A stretch of 14,121 bases of DNA from Sphingobacteriaceae bacterium (GTDB lineage: Bacteria > Bacteroidota > Bacteroidia > B-17B0 > Aurantibacillaceae): positions 1-14,121 of the forward strand of contig JANYCL010000108.1 in the NCBI GenBank assembly GCA_025360355.1, read 5' to 3'. The notes under the pieces were generated by a model. That model did no database searches and was not told the DNA's origin. It was given only the letters and a program-made list of their open reading frames with translations. How positions within the stretch are numbered: position 1 is the first letter of the stretch; each line of letters opens with the position of its first letter. This document shows positions 1 through 7,078 of this stretch, piece by piece. The position numbers and the translations under genes were made by a program.

Positions 1-1644
1 GTAAACTAATTTTTGCCAAGGCTTCATTTTGTCTTCACTTGCCATTGGCAAAACACCATTAGTGATAAACATAGCGTGAGCAAAATAAATAACAGCTCCG
101 GCAGCCGCAACAGCAAGCCCCATTAATATCCATTCTGTTTCGTGACTTAATGTGCTTGGGTCTTTGTGTAATATAATAGGACTTAAATGTTCACCGATCC
201 AATTTGTTTGTCCCCAGAATTCAGGCAAACCTAGTGCGCCACCAACAACAGAAAGAGCAGCCAATACCATTAAAGGGATGGTCATGCTTTTTGGCGATTC
301 GTGTAAATGATGTTCTTGTTCGTGTGTGCCGCGGAATGTTCCGAAGAAAGTTAAGAATAACATACGGAACATATAGAAAGCAGTTAACATGGAAGTAACC
401 ATTCCTAAGAACCATAATATTTTATTGTGTTCGTAAACGTGAGCTAAAATTTCATCTTTACTAAAGAAACCCGCGAAAGGAGGAAATCCACTGATCGCAA
501 TTGTTCCGAGCAACATTGTTATGTAAGTAATTTTAATTTTTCCTTTTAGTCCGCCCATTTTACGAACATCTTGCTCACCGCCCATTGCATGTATAACAGA
601 CCCCGCTCCTAAGAACAATAATGCTTTAAAGAAAGCGTGTGTTGTTACATGAAATACAGAAGAGCTATAAGCGCCAACGCCTAATCCTAAAAACATTAAT
701 CCCAATTGTGAAACAGTAGAGTAAGCAAGAATTTTTTTAATGTCGTTTTGTAATAAACCGATTGTTGCTGCAAATAATGCAGTGGCAACACCAACTATTG
801 CGACAACATGAGAAGCGTCTTGCGATATAGAATAAAAAACATTTGAACGCACGATCATGTAAATACCGGCGGTCACCATTGTGGCAGCGTGAATTAATGC
901 AGATACAGGAGTTGGTCCGGCCATTGCATCAGGCAACCAGGTGTACAATGGAATCTGGGCGCTTTTACCCATTGCGCCAATAAATAACAATAAAGCAATT
1001 GCAGTCACAACAGCGTTACTGCTAACTCCTGCTTTTGCAAACACATCTCCGTAAGAAATACTTCCGTAAGTGACAAAAATTAAAATGATACCTAATAAGA
1101 AACCAAGATCACCAATGCGGTTCATAACGAATGCTTTTCGTGCAGCGTCGTTGTATGCTGTGTTCTTAAACCAGAATCCAATTAATAAATAAGAACACAA
1201 ACCAACCCCTTCCCAACCAACAAACATGATCAGGTAATTATTGCCCATTACAAGGAGCAACATAAAGAACACGAATAAATTTAAATAAGTGAAGAAGCGT
1301 GAGAAGCCTGCATCATCGTGCATATAGCCAACGGAGTAAACATGAATTAAAAAACCAATTCCGGTAATGATCAATAAAAACAATGCAGAGAGCGGATCGT
1401 ATAAAAAATCGAAAGGAATATTTAAAGTATCAGCGCTGATCCAGGAGAATAAAGTAACAACATGTGATTTGTTTACGGAATGTTCCAGCTCAATAAAAGC
1501 CAAAACAGAAACAACCAATGAAGCGAAAATGCTTACACAGGCAATTCCGCCCGATAAACCTTTACTCATTTTCTTTCCAAAAAAACCATTGATCAAAAAC
1601 CCGATCAAAGGAAATAAAGGAACTAAACCAATTAACTTAATCAT
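1..1644 (-). CDS. nuoL: NADH-quinone oxidoreductase subunit L (3' end beyond window)
   Basis: Largest antiporter-like proton-pumping subunit of complex I, in the distal membrane arm. Translating leftward from the ATG at 1644 gives 548 uninterrupted codons to the window edge; the family is usually slightly over 600 residues, so the C-terminal end is missing. The proton-path residues are recognisable: Glu145 in GWEGVGLCSYLLIGFW, Lys227 in MGKSAQIPLYTWLPDA, His252 in the broken-helix segment TPVSALIHAATMVTAGIY, His332/His336/Lys340 in HVTTHAFFK, and Lys396 in FFSKDEI. These match the essential Glu144, Lys229 and Lys399 of the E. coli protein. The chain is hydrophobic throughout, as expected for a protein with well over ten membrane helices. 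The start lies 11 bases after the nuoK stop. The long lateral helix and last membrane helix of NuoL should lie outside the window. Confidence 0.97.
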   Translation of the reverse strand, partial: MIKLIGLVPLFPLIGFLINGFFGKKMSKGLSGGIACVSIFASLVVSVLAFIELEHSVNKSHVVTLFSWISADTLNIPFDFLYDPLSALFLLIITGIGFLIHVYSVGYMHDDAGFSRFFTYLNLFVFFMLLLVMGNNYLIMFVGWEGVGLCSYLLIGFWFKNTAYNDAARKAFVMNRIGDLGFLLGIILIFVTYGSISYGDVFAKAGVSSNAVVTAIALLLFIGAMGKSAQIPLYTWLPDAMAGPTPVSALIHAATMVTAGIYMIVRSNVFYSISQDASHVVAIVGVATALFAATIGLLQNDIKKILAYSTVSQLGLMFLGLGVGAYSSSVFHVTTHAFFKALLFLGAGSVIHAMGGEQDVRKMGGLKGKIKITYITMLLGTIAISGFPPFAGFFSKDEILAHVYEHNKILWFLGMVTSMLTAFYMFRMLFLTFFGTFRGTHEQEHHLHESPKSMTIPLMVLAALSVVGGALGLPEFWGQTNWIGEHLSPIILHKDPSTLSHETEWILMGLAVAAAGAVIYFAHAMFITNGVLPMASEDKMKPWQKLVY

Positions 1645-1655
1645 AAATGCGTTTA

Positions 1656-1967
1656 CTACTGTTTCAAATTACTTAATAGATCTGTATCAATATTTTTAAT
1701 GTTTCTATAGATCATACTTAAAATCGCCAGACCAACAGCTACTTCCGCTGCGGCTACTGCCATAATAAAGAATACAAATACTTGTCCGCTTGGATCGTTG
1801 TGTAAAGTTGAAAAAGCTACCAATAATAAATTAACGGCATTCAACATTAATTCAATACACATAAATATTATTATCGAGTTGCGGCGAGCCATAACACCAA
1901 CTGCGCCAATGATAAATAACACCGCACTAAGCAGGATATAATAATTTATGGAAATTCCGTTTAGCAT
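1656..1967 (-). CDS. nuoK: NADH-quinone oxidoreductase subunit K
   Basis: Small membrane subunit of complex I (related to MrpC and ND4L), 103 residues, the normal family length. It has three hydrophobic helices. Two buried glutamates are present, Glu39 in MCIELMLNAVNLLLVAF and Glu75 in VAAAEVAVGLAI. Their 36-residue spacing equals that of the functionally essential Glu36/Glu72 pair in E. coli NuoK, which link the quinone site to the antiporter subunits. The ATG at 1967 is 3 bases after the nuoJ stop, with an A/T-rich leader and no Shine-Dalgarno sequence. The C-terminal tail after about residue 88 is short and polar (KNIDTDLLSNLKQ). Confidence 0.97.
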   Translation of the reverse strand: MLNGISINYYILLSAVLFIIGAVGVMARRNSIIIFMCIELMLNAVNLLLVAFSTLHNDPSGQVFVFFIMAVAAAEVAVGLAILSMIYRNIKNIDTDLLSNLKQ

Positions 1968-1970
1968 AAT

Positions 1971-2486
1971 TTATTTAATATCTTTTTTTCCGATCATAAT
2001 AGCGCCGACTAAAGCAGCTAATAATAATATGGAAGCAATTTCAAATGGGAATAAAAATTCTTTAAACAATACTTTTCCTAAATTTTTTACAAGTCCTATA
2101 TCAGAATGACCCATTTGATTTAGTTGAAGATCGCCCGCACCTTTTAATGAACCAACCATTACAAATAATAACATGCCGCCCGCAATTGCCGCAATAGTTT
2201 TGTTTAACCACGAACGCTGAGGTTCCGATTCTTCATTCAGATCCATTAACATGATCACAAACAGGAACAATACCATAATAGCACCGGCATAAACTACAAT
2301 ATGCACAACTGCTAGAAACTGAGCGTTCAATAATAAATAATGTCCCGCAATGCAAAAGAATGTCATTACCAAATACAGAACGCTGTTAACGGGGTTACGA
2401 CTGAACACCACCATTAAAGCAAACATAATAGCCAGGAAAGATAAGATCCCGAAAAGCCATTGTGTAATTGTATAACCTAGTAGCAT
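1971..2486 (-). CDS. nuoJ: NADH-quinone oxidoreductase subunit J
   Basis: Membrane subunit of complex I (ND6 counterpart), 171 residues, with about five hydrophobic segments. The most conserved part of the family is clear: VVFSRNPVNSVLYLVMTF near residues 26-43, then the third membrane helix YAGAIMVLFLFVIMLMDL near residues 66-83. In known structures that helix carries the pi-bulge that rearranges during turnover. A hydrophilic loop around residues 84-93 (NEESEPQRSW) and a more variable stretch around 115-140 follow. The last helix ends in the basic tail GKKDIK. The gene starts 4 bases after the nuoI stop and ends 3 bases before nuoK, so all three are certainly cotranscribed. Confidence 0.96.
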   Translation of the reverse strand: MLLGYTITQWLFGILSFLAIMFALMVVFSRNPVNSVLYLVMTFFCIAGHYLLLNAQFLAVVHIVVYAGAIMVLFLFVIMLMDLNEESEPQRSWLNKTIAAIAGGMLLFVMVGSLKGAGDLQLNQMGHSDIGLVKNLGKVLFKEFLFPFEIASILLLAALVGAIMIGKKDIK

Positions 2487-2490
2487 AAAT

Positions 2491-3093
2491 TTATTTCTTC
2501 CCTTTATTTAAATTTTTCCCTTCAAAAACATTGTTGTGTTTTAGTCCCGGAATTTTTTTGAACTCTGCTACTTCAAGCGTTTGACGTTTGCTCACATCAA
2601 TGCGTTCTGTAACTGTTTCAACTAATTTATCTTTACCATAAATAAAATCTTCACGCTCAAATTCTGTATCAACAATTCTGTCGGTTAAAAATATTGCTTC
2701 TTTCGGACAAGCTTCTTCGCACAAACCACAGAAGATGCAACGCAGCATATTTATTTCATATGTCTTTGCGTATTTTTCTTCTCTGTATAAATTCTCTTCT
2801 CCTTTTTTGCGTTCGGCGCTTTCCATGGTGATTGCTTCGGCAGGACAAGAAACGGCACACAATCCGCAAGAAGTACAGCGTTCTGCTCCATTCTCATCAC
2901 GTTTCAAAACATGTTGTCCGCGATAAACAGCAGCTCTTGGTCTGGTTTGTTCCGGATATTTTACAGTCGGTGTTTTTTTAAATAGGTGACTAAAAGTAAT
3001 AAGCATGCCTTTTGCAATAGCAGGGAGATAAAGACTTTCCATAAAGCTTTGCTCCTTGTTTGATACTACTTTGCTTCTATTGGTTAACTGCAT
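2491..3093 (-). CDS. nuoI: NADH-quinone oxidoreductase subunit I (two 4Fe-4S ferredoxin domain)
   Basis: Electron-transfer subunit (TYKY/Nqo9 type) that passes electrons from the peripheral chain to cluster N2. It has 200 residues. Two ferredoxin motifs are intact: CTSCGLCAVSC with Cys73, 76, 79 and 83, and CIFCGLCEEAC with Cys119, 122, 125 and 129. Together they bind the two 4Fe-4S clusters N6a and N6b; the final Cys of each motif normally ligates the other cluster. The N-terminal part (about residues 18-40, ESLYLPAIAKGMLITFSHLF) is the amphipathic segment that seats the protein on the membrane arm. After about residue 140 there is a long charged tail ending in GKNLNKGKK, which makes it somewhat longer than the roughly 180-residue E. 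coli protein. The start is 9 bases after the nuoH stop. Confidence 0.96.
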   Translation of the reverse strand: MQLTNRSKVVSNKEQSFMESLYLPAIAKGMLITFSHLFKKTPTVKYPEQTRPRAAVYRGQHVLKRDENGAERCTSCGLCAVSCPAEAITMESAERKKGEENLYREEKYAKTYEINMLRCIFCGLCEEACPKEAIFLTDRIVDTEFEREDFIYGKDKLVETVTERIDVSKRQTLEVAEFKKIPGLKHNNVFEGKNLNKGKK

Positions 3094-3102
3094 GTTTTTA
3101 AT

Positions 3103-4161
3103 TTAAAAATGTATAGTGCCTCTGAAAAAATATTCAACGGCAACTGTTATCGCTAAATTTAATAATGATAACGGCAATAAAATTCTCCAACCCAAATTCA
3201 TTAACTGATCATAACGGAAACGCGGTAAGGTCCAACGTACCCACATGAAAACTGAAATAAAAATACAGGTCTTGGTAAAGTAAGCACCGAAACCGATCAA
3301 GGAGATCCAGATAGAGCCTTCTTGTAAACCTAATGCATTATATAATTCGTGTGCAAATGGGAAATTATATCCGCCAAAATAAAATCCCGCCATAATTGCT
3401 GATGACACAAACATGTTGATGTATTCTGCAAATAAATATAAACCTAATTTCATTGAGGAATACTCTGTGTGATAACCGCCAACTAATTCGCTTTCACATT
3501 CCGGTAAGTCGAACGGTGCGCGATTGGTTTCCGCTAAAGCGCAGATGAAGAAAATTAAAAAGCCTAATGGCTGATAAACAAAATTACAAACGCCTGCATC
3601 TTGTTGCGCAAGAATTTCGCGCAGACTTAATGTTCCGCCCGCTGTAATAATTAAAGCGATGATAGCAATGCCCATTGCGATTTCATAACTGATCATTTGC
3701 GACGAAGCACGGATAGCGCCGAGCAATGCAAATTTATTGTTAGATGCCCAGCCACCGATCATGATCCCATAAACACCAATAGAAGCAACGCCTAATAAAT
3801 ACAGAACGCCAATGTTGATATCAGTAATTTGCCACGAATATGCTTTGCCATCAATAACAATATCTTTTGCCCAAGGAATAACCGCGCCGGTCATTAAGGC
3901 CGTGATCATAAACAAACTCGGACCAAGAATAAAAAGAAATTTATTGGAGACGTTAGGAATAATTTCTTCTTTGAAAAACATTTTCCCGCCGTCAGCTAAT
4001 GGTTGCAATAAACCAAACGGACCAGCCCTATCCGGACCAACACGATCTTGTAAGAAAGAAGCAAATTTCCGTTCCCACCAGGTAGAGTAAGCGGCAACGC
4101 CAAGCGATAGTCCGAAAACGCACACGCAAACAATTGCTTTATATATTATAAAACTGAGCAT
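3103..4161 (-). CDS. nuoH: NADH-quinone oxidoreductase subunit H
   Basis: Membrane subunit (ND1/Nqo8) that, with NuoB and NuoD, forms the quinone-binding chamber and starts the proton-conducting axis. It has 352 residues and about eight membrane helices. Signature loops are present: WERKFASFLQDRVGPDRAGP (residues 29-48), the following GLLQPLADGGKMFFKEEIIP (50-69), and the acidic cytoplasmic loop ETNRAPFDLPECESELVGGY (211-230) that lines the quinone tunnel. The C-terminal stretch FMWVRWTLPRFRYDQLMNLGW (305-325) is also typical. Only one base separates its ATG from the nuoG stop. No defect is visible. Confidence 0.97.
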   Translation of the reverse strand: MLSFIIYKAIVCVCVFGLSLGVAAYSTWWERKFASFLQDRVGPDRAGPFGLLQPLADGGKMFFKEEIIPNVSNKFLFILGPSLFMITALMTGAVIPWAKDIVIDGKAYSWQITDINIGVLYLLGVASIGVYGIMIGGWASNNKFALLGAIRASSQMISYEIAMGIAIIALIITAGGTLSLREILAQQDAGVCNFVYQPLGFLIFFICALAETNRAPFDLPECESELVGGYHTEYSSMKLGLYLFAEYINMFVSSAIMAGFYFGGYNFPFAHELYNALGLQEGSIWISLIGFGAYFTKTCIFISVFMWVRWTLPRFRYDQLMNLGWRILLPLSLLNLAITVAVEYFFRGTIHF

Positions 4162-4162
4162 A

Positions 4163-5146
4163 TTATGGTCGTTTGTCGATATCCATAAAACCTAAAGCTT
4201 TTTGGTGTTTCATGGCTTCAACTTTTAATTCATTTAAATGTTCGTAATGATTTTGAGAAATTACAGAAGCTCTTGCAATATGTGAAGGTCCTTCAATTAC
4301 CCAATCAGATTTCTTTTTGTGATCGTAGCGACAAGAGTTACAAATAAATTCATGTACCTCGTCCCACTCATCTTTACGCGCCGTTACGCGAACAACTTCT
4401 TCGCCTTTTAACCAAACTCGTGTTTTGCCGCAACACTTATCACACTTACGGTGAGCATCCACAGGTTTTGAAAACCACACACGCTGTTTAAAGCGGAATG
4501 TTTTATCTGTCAATGCGCCAACCGGACAAACATCAATAACGTTTCCTGAAAAATCATTATTGATCACTTGTGCTATGTATGTTGAAATTTCGGAAGCATC
4601 ACCGCGGTGAACAACGCCATGCAAACGCGTATTGGTAATTTGATCGGCAACTTTTACACAACGATAACATAAAATGCAACGCGTCATGTGTAATTTAATT
4701 TTATCGCCGATGTCGATCATCTCATATTCACGGCGCTTAAATTCAAAACGTGTTTTTGCGGAACCATTCTCATAGCCCAAATCCTGTAATTTACATTCTC
4801 CTGCCTGATCACACACCGGACAATCTAAAGGATGATTGATCAATAAAAATTCAACCACACCCTTTCTTGCTTCAACAATTTCCGGATTAGTATAAACTTG
4901 TACTTCCATTCCTTCCATAACTTCTGTACGACAAGACGCAACAGGTTTTGGCATTGGTGTTGGATTAGCGGTTGAACCTTTAGTAACTTTTACGATACAA
5001 GTTCTGCAATAACCGCCTGATGTTTTTAAGTTCGTATAATAACACATTGCCGGAGGCGCTACCTTCGGACCGATCATGCGAGCCGCTTGTAAAATGGTTG
5101 TTCCTTTTGGAACGTCGATTTCTATTCCGTCAATTGTTACTTTCAT
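4163..5146 (-). CDS. nuoG: NADH-quinone oxidoreductase subunit G, short form (2Fe-2S and 4Fe-4S clusters)
   Basis: Iron-sulfur subunit of the NADH-input arm. It has 327 residues, far shorter than the roughly 800-900-residue E. coli or Thermus NuoG. The N-terminal ferredoxin-type 2Fe-2S site N1b has Cys35, Cys47, Cys50 and Cys72. The His-liganded 4Fe-4S site N5 is His105-x3-Cys109-x2-Cys112-x5-Cys118. The 4Fe-4S site N4 is Cys157-x2-Cys160-x2-Cys163-x43-Cys207 (ending CPVGALTDK). The protein stops about 120 residues later, so the molybdopterin-oxidoreductase-like domain is absent. A further set, Cys235-x2-Cys238-Cys239 and Cys269-x2-Cys272, sits where cluster N7 would bind in long forms. The gene overlaps nuoF by one base (TAATG) and is followed after one base by nuoH. 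It is therefore a genuine short form, not a truncation. From memory, other Bacteroidota also carry a NuoG of this size. Confidence 0.93.
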   Translation of the reverse strand: MKVTIDGIEIDVPKGTTILQAARMIGPKVAPPAMCYYTNLKTSGGYCRTCIVKVTKGSTANPTPMPKPVASCRTEVMEGMEVQVYTNPEIVEARKGVVEFLLINHPLDCPVCDQAGECKLQDLGYENGSAKTRFEFKRREYEMIDIGDKIKLHMTRCILCYRCVKVADQITNTRLHGVVHRGDASEISTYIAQVINNDFSGNVIDVCPVGALTDKTFRFKQRVWFSKPVDAHRKCDKCCGKTRVWLKGEEVVRVTARKDEWDEVHEFICNSCRYDHKKKSDWVIEGPSHIARASVISQNHYEHLNELKVEAMKHQKALGFMDIDKRP

Positions 5147-6483
5147 TATGCTGTAACTTTATTTAATCTATTGTAATGACTTACGTCAACAAATTTTTTA
5201 TTTCTTGCGATCTCTAAAAACTCATGTTTAAAATGACGGATAGCTGCTGCAACCGGCCATGCCGCGGCTTCACCAAGCGGACAAATCGTTTTTCCTTCAA
5301 TTTTACTTTGTATGTCCCACAATAACTCAACATCGCTTTCGTTAGCAGTTCCGTTCATGAATTTCTTTAATATTTTTTCCATCCAACCTGTTCCTTCACG
5401 ACACGGCGAACATTGTCCGCAGCTTTCATGATGATAGAAGCGCGTGAATGTAAATAAATTTTTCACAATGCTTGTATCTTCATCCATTACGATAAACCCG
5501 CCGGACCCTAACATGGTTCCTGTTTGGAAACCGCCGTCTGCTAAACTTTCGTAGGTCATTAAACGTGGCTCGCCTTTTGCAGTCTTTAAAATTAATTCGG
5601 TTGGAAGAATTGGAACAGAAGAACCTCCTGCTACAACCGCTTTCATTTTTTTACCATTGCGGATACCGCCACAATATTCATCGCTATAAATAAATTCCTC
5701 AACAGGAATTCCTAATTCAATTTCGTAAGTGCCGGGTTTGTTAATGTGGCCTGATGCAGAAATTAATTTTGTACCGGTTGATTTTCCTATACCAATTTTT
5801 GCGTAAGCCTCTCCGCCTTCATTTACAATTGGAACAACTGCAGCAATGGTTTCAACATTATTCACAACAGTTGGACAACCCCATAATCCTGCAACAGCAG
5901 GGAAGGGTGGTTTAATTCTTGGATTACCGCGTTTACCTTCTAGTGATTCAAGCAATCCTGTTTCTTCTCCGCAAATATAAGCACCGCCACCAACTTGTAC
6001 ATAACAATCATGAGAGAAATCTGTTCCTAAAATATTTTTTCCTAACCAACCTGCAGCATAAGCTTCTTTTATTGCAGCTTCTAAAATTCGTGCAACATAA
6101 AAATATTCGCCGCGGATATAGATGTAAGAAGTTTTTGCTCCGAGCGCATAAGAAGAAGTGATCATTCCTTCAATTAGAGCATGAGGAATAACTTCCATTA
6201 AATAACGATCCTTAAAAGTTCCCGGCTCAGATTCGTCAGCATTACAAACTAAATATCTTTCAACCCCCGGAGGTTTTGCCAAGAAACTCCATTTTAATCC
6301 TGTAGGAAATCCTGCTCCGCCACGTCCGCGTAATCCTGATTTTTTTACTTCATCAATGATCTGATCGGGCGTCATTGTTTTCAAGGCTTTCTCAACTGAA
6401 GCATAACCGCCATGCGCGCGGTACACTTCCAATGTATGAATGTTTGGAACCTTATCGTTATGTATTAATAGCTTTTTGCCCAT
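5146..6483 (-). CDS. nuoF: NADH-quinone oxidoreductase subunit F (NADH- and FMN-binding)
   Basis: Catalytic NADH-oxidising subunit of complex I (51 kDa/Nqo1 type), 445 residues, normal length. It takes hydride from NADH onto FMN. Visible motifs are SGLRGRGGAGFPTGLKW (residues 49-65, FMN/NADH site), CNADESEPGTFKDR (80-93), the glycine-rich nucleotide loop GGGAYICGEETGLLESLEGK (165-184), and the 4Fe-4S N3 ligands Cys355-x2-Cys358-x2-Cys361-x39-Cys401 in SCGQCSPCREGTG and TICPLGEAAAWP. The start is 6 bases after nuoE, and its stop TAA shares a base with the nuoG ATG, suggesting coupled translation. Together with NuoE and NuoG it shows that this complex is NADH-fed. That differs from the reduced complex of Bacteroides, which lacks these three subunits. 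Confidence 0.98.
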   Translation of the reverse strand: MGKKLLIHNDKVPNIHTLEVYRAHGGYASVEKALKTMTPDQIIDEVKKSGLRGRGGAGFPTGLKWSFLAKPPGVERYLVCNADESEPGTFKDRYLMEVIPHALIEGMITSSYALGAKTSYIYIRGEYFYVARILEAAIKEAYAAGWLGKNILGTDFSHDCYVQVGGGAYICGEETGLLESLEGKRGNPRIKPPFPAVAGLWGCPTVVNNVETIAAVVPIVNEGGEAYAKIGIGKSTGTKLISASGHINKPGTYEIELGIPVEEFIYSDEYCGGIRNGKKMKAVVAGGSSVPILPTELILKTAKGEPRLMTYESLADGGFQTGTMLGSGGFIVMDEDTSIVKNLFTFTRFYHHESCGQCSPCREGTGWMEKILKKFMNGTANESDVELLWDIQSKIEGKTICPLGEAAAWPVAAAIRHFKHEFLEIARNKKFVDVSHYNRLNKVTA

Positions 6484-6489
6484 TACAAA

Positions 6490-7071
6490 TTACAATGTGT
6501 TTTGATAATCTTTGTCAGTATAACTTCTTAAACGATTCTCGTTTTTATATTTTTCAATTAACGAATCTACTTTTGCATAAGTTAAATTCTCGTGGTAGCT
6601 CGCACCGCATTGCAACATTGGTGCTGTACCGCAAGAACCCAAACATTCAGCAGTTTTTAAAGTGAACATGCCGTCGCGCGTAGTTTCGCCAACTTTTATA
6701 TTTAATTTTTTCTCGATATACTTTACAATATCTTCTGCACCATTTAACCAGCAAGAAGAAGTTTGACAAACTTCAAACACACATTTGCCAACCGGCTTCA
6801 AGTGATACATGGTATAGAACGAAGCAACTTCAAAAACTTCGATCGGTTTTATTTTTAGAACAGAAGCAACATAATCCATAGTTTCAGGACTCAACCATCC
6901 GCCAAACTCAGCTTGAGCAATATGTAAAACAGGAAGTAAAGATGATTTTATTTTTTCAGTAGGGTAATGACTGATGATCTCGTTCACCTCAGCCATTGCC
7001 GCATCACTGAATTTTATTTCAGCGCGTTTCTTTTTATCGAACTCTTGTGTTCCGTGTACTTCTGCTCCCAT
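6490..7071 (-). CDS. nuoE: NADH-quinone oxidoreductase subunit E (2Fe-2S)
   Basis: 24 kDa/Nqo2-type subunit with a thioredoxin-like fold carrying 2Fe-2S cluster N1a next to the FMN. It has 193 residues. The ligand pattern is Cys102-x4-Cys107-x35-Cys143-x3-Cys147 (CQTSSC and AECLGSCGTAPMLQ), exactly the family arrangement. The N-terminal helical region around residues 22-90 contains the usual HIAQAEFGGWLSPETMDYVA and EVASFYTMYHLKPVG segments. The first 20 residues are polar and charged. The gene starts 7 bases after nuoD and ends 6 bases before nuoF. An additional Cys155 lies beyond the cluster and is not a known ligand. Confidence 0.97.
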   Translation of the reverse strand: MGAEVHGTQEFDKKKRAEIKFSDAAMAEVNEIISHYPTEKIKSSLLPVLHIAQAEFGGWLSPETMDYVASVLKIKPIEVFEVASFYTMYHLKPVGKCVFEVCQTSSCWLNGAEDIVKYIEKKLNIKVGETTRDGMFTLKTAECLGSCGTAPMLQCGASYHENLTYAKVDSLIEKYKNENRLRSYTDKDYQNTL

Positions 7072-7078
7072 TTTATAT

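Noticed and set aside
1367..1699. Open frame on the plus strand opposite the start of nuoL and end of nuoK
   Set aside because: It lies entirely antisense to two clearly conserved genes, has no recognisable motif and is low-complexity (Lys/Asn/Thr-rich). It is a shadow of the real coding frame. The same reasoning removes the other plus-strand frames at 204-398, 3812-4090, 5919-6161, 6375-6665, 7277-7549, 8198-8482, 12422-12646 and 12964-13182.
4163..5146. nuoG as a truncated pseudogene or frameshifted gene
   Set aside because: The next gene starts one base after the stop, leaving no remnant of a longer reading frame. All expected cluster ligands are intact and the overlap with nuoF is typical of a functional operon.
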